NCBI RefSeq assembly: GCF_947172395.1
Contig: NC_069108.1
Location: 8,691,068 to 8,755,067 of the forward strand
Reading direction: 5' to 3'
Origin: Bicyclus anynana
Lineage: Eukaryota > Arthropoda > Insecta > Lepidoptera > Nymphalidae
DNA length: 64,000 nt
Of this stretch, positions 60,270 through 64,000 are shown piece by piece. The notes under the pieces were generated by a model. That model was not told the DNA's origin, made no database searches, and saw only the letters and a program-made list of their open reading frames with translations. Each line of letters starts with the position of its first letter. The stretch's first letter is position 1. The position numbers and the translations under genes are program-made.

Positions 60270-60378
60270 ATGAAGAAGAACAAAAGAAAATGCTTGGAGT
60301 GTGGTTCTTCGCCTGCCGATGATCCAGAGAAGACCCTACAGAGATTACCGAAACTTGATTCTACAAATTTAGTCTCCG
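60270..60378 (+). CDS. First coding exon of an unidentified gene
   Basis: ATG at 60270, 36 codons plus one base, then the donor GTATGT. It reads MKKNKRKCLECGSSPADD ... LQRLPKLDSTNLVS. A basic start with CxxC and a later LP suggests the front of a zinc-binding domain (THAP- or C4-like), but this is not enough to name it. No second exon was found before 64000, so the intron is over 3.6 kb. Confidence 0.45.
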
Positions 60379-60399
60379 GTATGTACCTACTTTAAGTTT

Positions 60400-61035
60400 T
60401 AGCTAATAATGAAATACTTTAATAATAGCTATTGATCAGATAATGATTACATTAGTTAGTTAATTAGGTTTCTTAGTAGTCTTCTCAAGATATGGGAATT
60501 ATTAAAATCCTACTAATTCTTATGAAACTCGTGCTCAATTATACAATTATGCTGGGTTTACACATTATGGTTTGTAGATGCAATGCACCCCAAATAACTG
60601 TCTGACCTGCAGCTGTCTGAATGTTTACTTCTCTGGATCTACTAAACAGATTTTCATTTGGTTATCACAGTTAGCTTAATCTGGAGCAACATAAGGTTAT
60701 TTATGAAATGGTAATGAAAATAAACATCTGAGAAAAGCAAATTCCACGAACTAATTTGAAAGTATCTGTTACCAGAAGTAAATTTTTTACTATACCACTG
60801 TTCAATATTCAACCACAGGTATATGTACTAAAGGCAGGTAAAGTAAAATTTGAGTTTTATTTTTGAATCTATAATAAGTAGTTTATAATTATGTAATGAT
60901 GAACCAGAACAATTTGTTAATTTGAAACTACAATTACAAGTTTTTATAATTATGTTAGGCACTAGGCAGACTAATGAAGAGTATGTTAGTTTACTTTGTA
61001 CGAAAATCTGTTCTTTGACATAATTATAGAATAAG
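60400..61035. other. Intron sequence, no feature
   Basis: A/T-rich, no exon or recognised repeat. Confidence 0.35.
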
Positions 61036-61039
61036 ATGA

Positions 61040-61275
61040 TAAGTGATGATGCAATCTAAGATGGAAGCGAGATAACTAGTTAGGCAAAGGATGAAAATCC
61101 ACACACATTTCTGTTTCTACATAATATCTCACCGGAACACTAAATCACTTGCCAGTAGGGTATTAACTAGCCAGCCAGACATAGACCAGAAAGAAAACTT
61201 CAATCGGCCCAGCCGGGGATAGAACCCAGGACTTCTGCGTAGTTAATCCACTGTGCTACGGAGGCCATTTCGGAA
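61040..61275 (-). mobile_element. SINE-A, diverged, with head
   Basis: AAGTGATGATGCAATCTAAG ... CCGGGGATAGAACCCAGGAC ... CACTGTGCTACGGAGGCC; reads from tail to A box in reverse. Confidence 0.7.
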
Positions 61276-61724
61276 ATATTTTTCTTGCCTTGATTTATAA
61301 AAGCTTTTGCCAATAATAAGCTACATTTTTCATTGAAGGTTGTTTGAAAGAAATAGCTTTTAGCTATAAGACCTAAGCTTTGCACATTTTACTTTTTTTT
61401 TCTTTTTGACAATGTAGCTTCTGTGAACAGTTGAGGAATTCCCTCATCTGTGTTTCTGTTCTATCATCAGATTGCCTCCGGACATTTTAGTTATATTTCT
61501 CACCTGGTTCTTGTCAAGGTTTTGTAATAAATAATAATAACAAATGAACTAAGTAAAAATGGCTATGTGGTTAGTCTGTCTGCCGTAGAAGTAGGTGCAA
61601 GAGGATTACCAACAAAATCTTTCTATAACTTGTTTAAAGACCTTGGCATCTTTAGGACGGCAGCAACTTCTATGTAGAGGAAAGAGAGAAAGAAGAATAA
61701 GTATCCAAAGCTGCTCTTAGTAGG

Positions 61725-61900
61725 ATCTTACCAAATTTGGCTAAGCAGGGAGAACAACACAAGTAGGGGAGTTTAATCAATTGTCAAGGAATTCCTTAAC
61801 CCTACATCCTGTAGTCACAACTCCAGGACTCTGCTCGGAGTATTTCTCTCTACCAGGCGATGGACCTGGCACCTGCACGGAATGCTAAGATATTCATCTG
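61725..61900 (-). repeat. Repeat R-C, reverse copy
   Basis: CAAATTTGGCTAAGCAGGGA, GGAATTCCTTAACCCTACAT, CTCTGCTCGGAG, GCTAAGATATTC; the reverse of 3178-3370. Confidence 0.65.
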
Positions 61901-62249
61901 TCACTTCATGCGTAGTATGTTTATGTATTTTTAATTAAATTTACTCACTCTCTTTATTTCAGTAATGTCCAGATAATCAATGATTAGACTATTGGACTTT
62001 TAAAATAAATTTTACATTGAACTATGAATGGTTTGTCATATACATTTTTAAAAAAGACGAGATGTTTTGCCTGTAAGAAGAAGAGAGAGAGAGAATAAGA
62101 AGTTAAGTTAAACACCTACTGTAAAATGCACACTGCTCCAATGTGGGTTGGTAGGCTTGGGGTAATAAAGTTAAATTATAAAAGGATCACTATCAGGTGT
62201 TAATGATGACTGGGATATATAGCATATCATACTCTCTGAGATATAGGGA

Positions 62250-62470
62250 TATAACACCAGCAACAGCTCTCCAGTGATGCAGTAGATAGCATCATTGCTC
62301 TTTGCATCTACACGCCATTGCCAGTTGTGGCAATCAAACTCATCATATTAGTGTGATGAGCATGGATGTATTTCAGTGTCTATGTGGTTGTTAGTGTATG
62401 CCCATGTTAAATAACAAGTAATGGCCCAAATAATAAGTAGCCTATATGTTGCTCAATAATCTTCTCTATC
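62250..62470 (+). mobile_element. SINE-C, diverged
   Basis: GTGTGATGAGCATGGATGTA and TTTCAGTGTCTATGTGG in family order; head diverged. Confidence 0.5.
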
Positions 62471-62784
62471 TTCCAGTAAAAGTCCCATTAAAATGACCCT
62501 GCTGTTCCAGAGATTAGCTCAAACAAACAGACAGATGAACATTTTAAAGAAGTATGGCTGTATGTCAGTATTGTATATAGGCACTTGAGAAAACACAGTT
62601 ATTTTGAAATCACAGACATACACTTAAATTTTATTTATATGTATTGGTGCTGTTCATAAATATAGCATCAGCTGAAACAAACTAGGCATAGTTAAGTTAC
62701 ATTTTATACAAGGTACTCGGGACTATTTCTCATAAATTCAAGGTGTTGACAAGTCCACTTATAGCTACCTTAGCTACTAGTTTA

Positions 62785-63002
62785 TATTGAGGAGAACTTT
62801 CCACCTAGATGGGTTGTGACTGTATTAGGGGCCTGGTGATGAAGACAAAGGACAGTTAAGAGAACTCCTCAACGGTTCACAGTAGCTACCATGTGTTGAT
62901 AAATTTGTATTGATGAGAACTTTCCACCTAGATGGGTTGTGACTGTATTAGGGGTCTGGTAATGAAGACAGTTAAGGGAACTCCTCGATGGTTCACAGTA
63001 GT
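62785..63002 (+). repeat. Tandem duplication of about 110 bp
   Basis: GAGAACTTTCCACCTAGATG, GGTTGTGACTGTATTAGGGG and AACTCCTC...GGTTCACAGTAG occur twice in order (62795-62888 and 62913-63002). Confidence 0.8.
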
Positions 63003-63141
63003 AATTAGTTTGATTCTAAGTCAGATGCAATCAAATACAATGTTTTATCACGACTCATAGCAACATACCTTTGGCGCTAGATCAATATCTAGGATGATTT
63101 CACTAAAAATGGAAAAATAAAAAATTTTAATAAAAGAAATT

Positions 63142-63483
63142 CAACCAACTTCAAAAACATAAAACATACTGGCTAAACTAAAAAGCGAAAAATAATATTA
63201 TACTAAGTTCATATCATATTATGTTCTAACTGATGATCAGTTTGAAGGCTGTGCTAAACCGGTGTTGTTTTAATTTAAGCTGTTACTGAAAGAACTACAT
63301 GAAAGAACACTGTCTTAAAAACCTAAATATTTATGATATTCTTACATGGCTTGAATTAATACATCATTGGGCTAGCACCACCTTCAAACTGATCATCAGT
63401 TAAAACATAATATGATATATAGAACTTAGTATAATGTTATTTTTCGTTTTTTAGTTTAGTAAGTATGTTTTTGAAGTCGGTTG
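63142..63483. mobile_element. Foldback element with CAACCGACTTCAAAAA ends
   Basis: Starts CAACCAACTTCAAAAACAT and ends ATGTTTTTGAAGTCGGTTG. Long inner arms hold CTAAACTAAAAAGCGAAAAA and its complement near 63445-63462. Relative of 18228-19012. Confidence 0.85.
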
Positions 63484-63699
63484 ACTTGTTTTTATTAAAG
63501 TTTTTTAATACACATGTTCCTTAGACATTTTAAATTAATTTTCCTTATAGAACTTGGAGCTACCCTAGAGTTATGGGAAATACTCCCGAGCACCCTGTAG
63601 ATGCTACTTAATCCTACTAATCCTTCATTCATCAGTATCGGTTGGTGGGCTTGGAGTTTATAAAGTATATATAATTTATTTATGAACATTCCTCATTCA

Positions 63700-63790
63700 G
63701 TTGAGCTTTTACTACCCATAACACAAGCTAAGCTTACTTTGAGACTAGTTAGTGATGTGTGTAATGTGTTATATAAATATTAACCAACTT
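63700..63790 (+). mobile_element. SINE-C 3' end
   Basis: ACTACCCATAACACAAGCTA ... CTTTGAGACTAGTTAGTGAT. Confidence 0.6.
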
Positions 63791-63799
63791 TCTGCAGTT

Positions 63800-63945
63800 T
63801 GAGAATACGCGGATAAAATATAGCCTATGATACTCAGAAATAACGTGGCTTTCTTGTGGTAAAAGAATTTTCAAAATTGGTTCAGTAGATCCAGAGTTTA
63901 CCTGCTAGAACACCATTATTTTTACCTCTTTATAATACATACTAG
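63800..63945 (-). mobile_element. Helitron-like fragment
   Basis: GCGGATAAAATATAGCCTAT ... TGGTTCAGTAGATCCAGAGT ... TACCTCTTTATAATAC. Confidence 0.55.
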
Positions 63946-63951
63946 CGGACG

Positions 63952-64000
63952 CCCGCGACTTCGTCCGCGTAAAAATCGATGTCAACTTTCAACCCCTATT
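63952..64000 (-). mobile_element. Helitron-like element, cut by the window end
   Basis: A|CTAGCGGACGCCCGCGACT then TCGTCCGCG and ATCGATGTCAACTTTCAAC, the start of the CCCTAC-carrying type. Confidence 0.7.

Overview
The window is nuclear DNA of an insect, almost certainly a moth or butterfly. The evidence is spliced genes with GT-AG introns, very dense short repeats, tRNA-headed SINEs, Helitron-like elements of the kind common in Lepidoptera (5' TC, 3' CTAG, insertion between A and T), several LINE groups, and AATAAA signals behind the small genes. Species cannot be told from the sequence alone.

Layout. 1-8.0 kb: the 5' half of a minus-strand WD40 gene recognisable as WDR74, a ribosome-biogenesis factor; it runs off the left edge and its introns are full of LINE and SINE debris. 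8.1-13.4 kb: a LINE with RNase H, two long open ORFs and a poly(A) tail, lying head to head with WDR74 about 140 bp from its start codon. 13.9-21.4 kb: a plus-strand ZAD/C2H2 zinc-finger gene whose exons are readable but carry several lesions, so it is called as a pseudogene. 23.3-33.9 kb: a minus-strand seven-exon aldo-keto reductase with intact catalytic residues, its introns filled with MITEs, Helitrons, SINEs, LINE tails and a tandem array of roughly 87 bp units. 34-38 kb: a hAT-type element with a perfect 8 bp target duplication, a 260 bp tandem duplication and a LINE fragment split by a SINE. 38.0-41.7 kb: a second LINE with an open frame, of the restriction-like-endonuclease type, minus strand, single 1194-codon ORF.

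44.4-48.4 kb: a plus-strand gene for a Gly/Gln/Pro/Phe-repeat protein with a C-terminal cysteine cluster. 51.7-58.9 kb: three plus-strand genes for cysteine-rich proteins. The first is an almost pure Gly-Pro-Cys repeat, like the Mst(3)CGP sperm-tail proteins of Drosophila. The second and third share a nearly identical Tyr/Cys module whose DNA differs mainly at synonymous sites. This cluster is the most interesting part of the window and looks like a locus for structural, possibly sperm, proteins. 60.3 kb: the first coding exon of an unidentified plus-strand gene whose remainder lies to the right.

How the genes work together: WDR74 and the reductase are housekeeping or metabolic genes with no visible link to each other. 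The three cysteine-rich genes are probably co-functional. The remaining sequence is mostly mobile DNA, with several nested insertions that can be ordered because empty and filled versions of the same site both occur here. All exon boundaries were read by eye from frame continuity and splice signals; no alignment or expression data were used.
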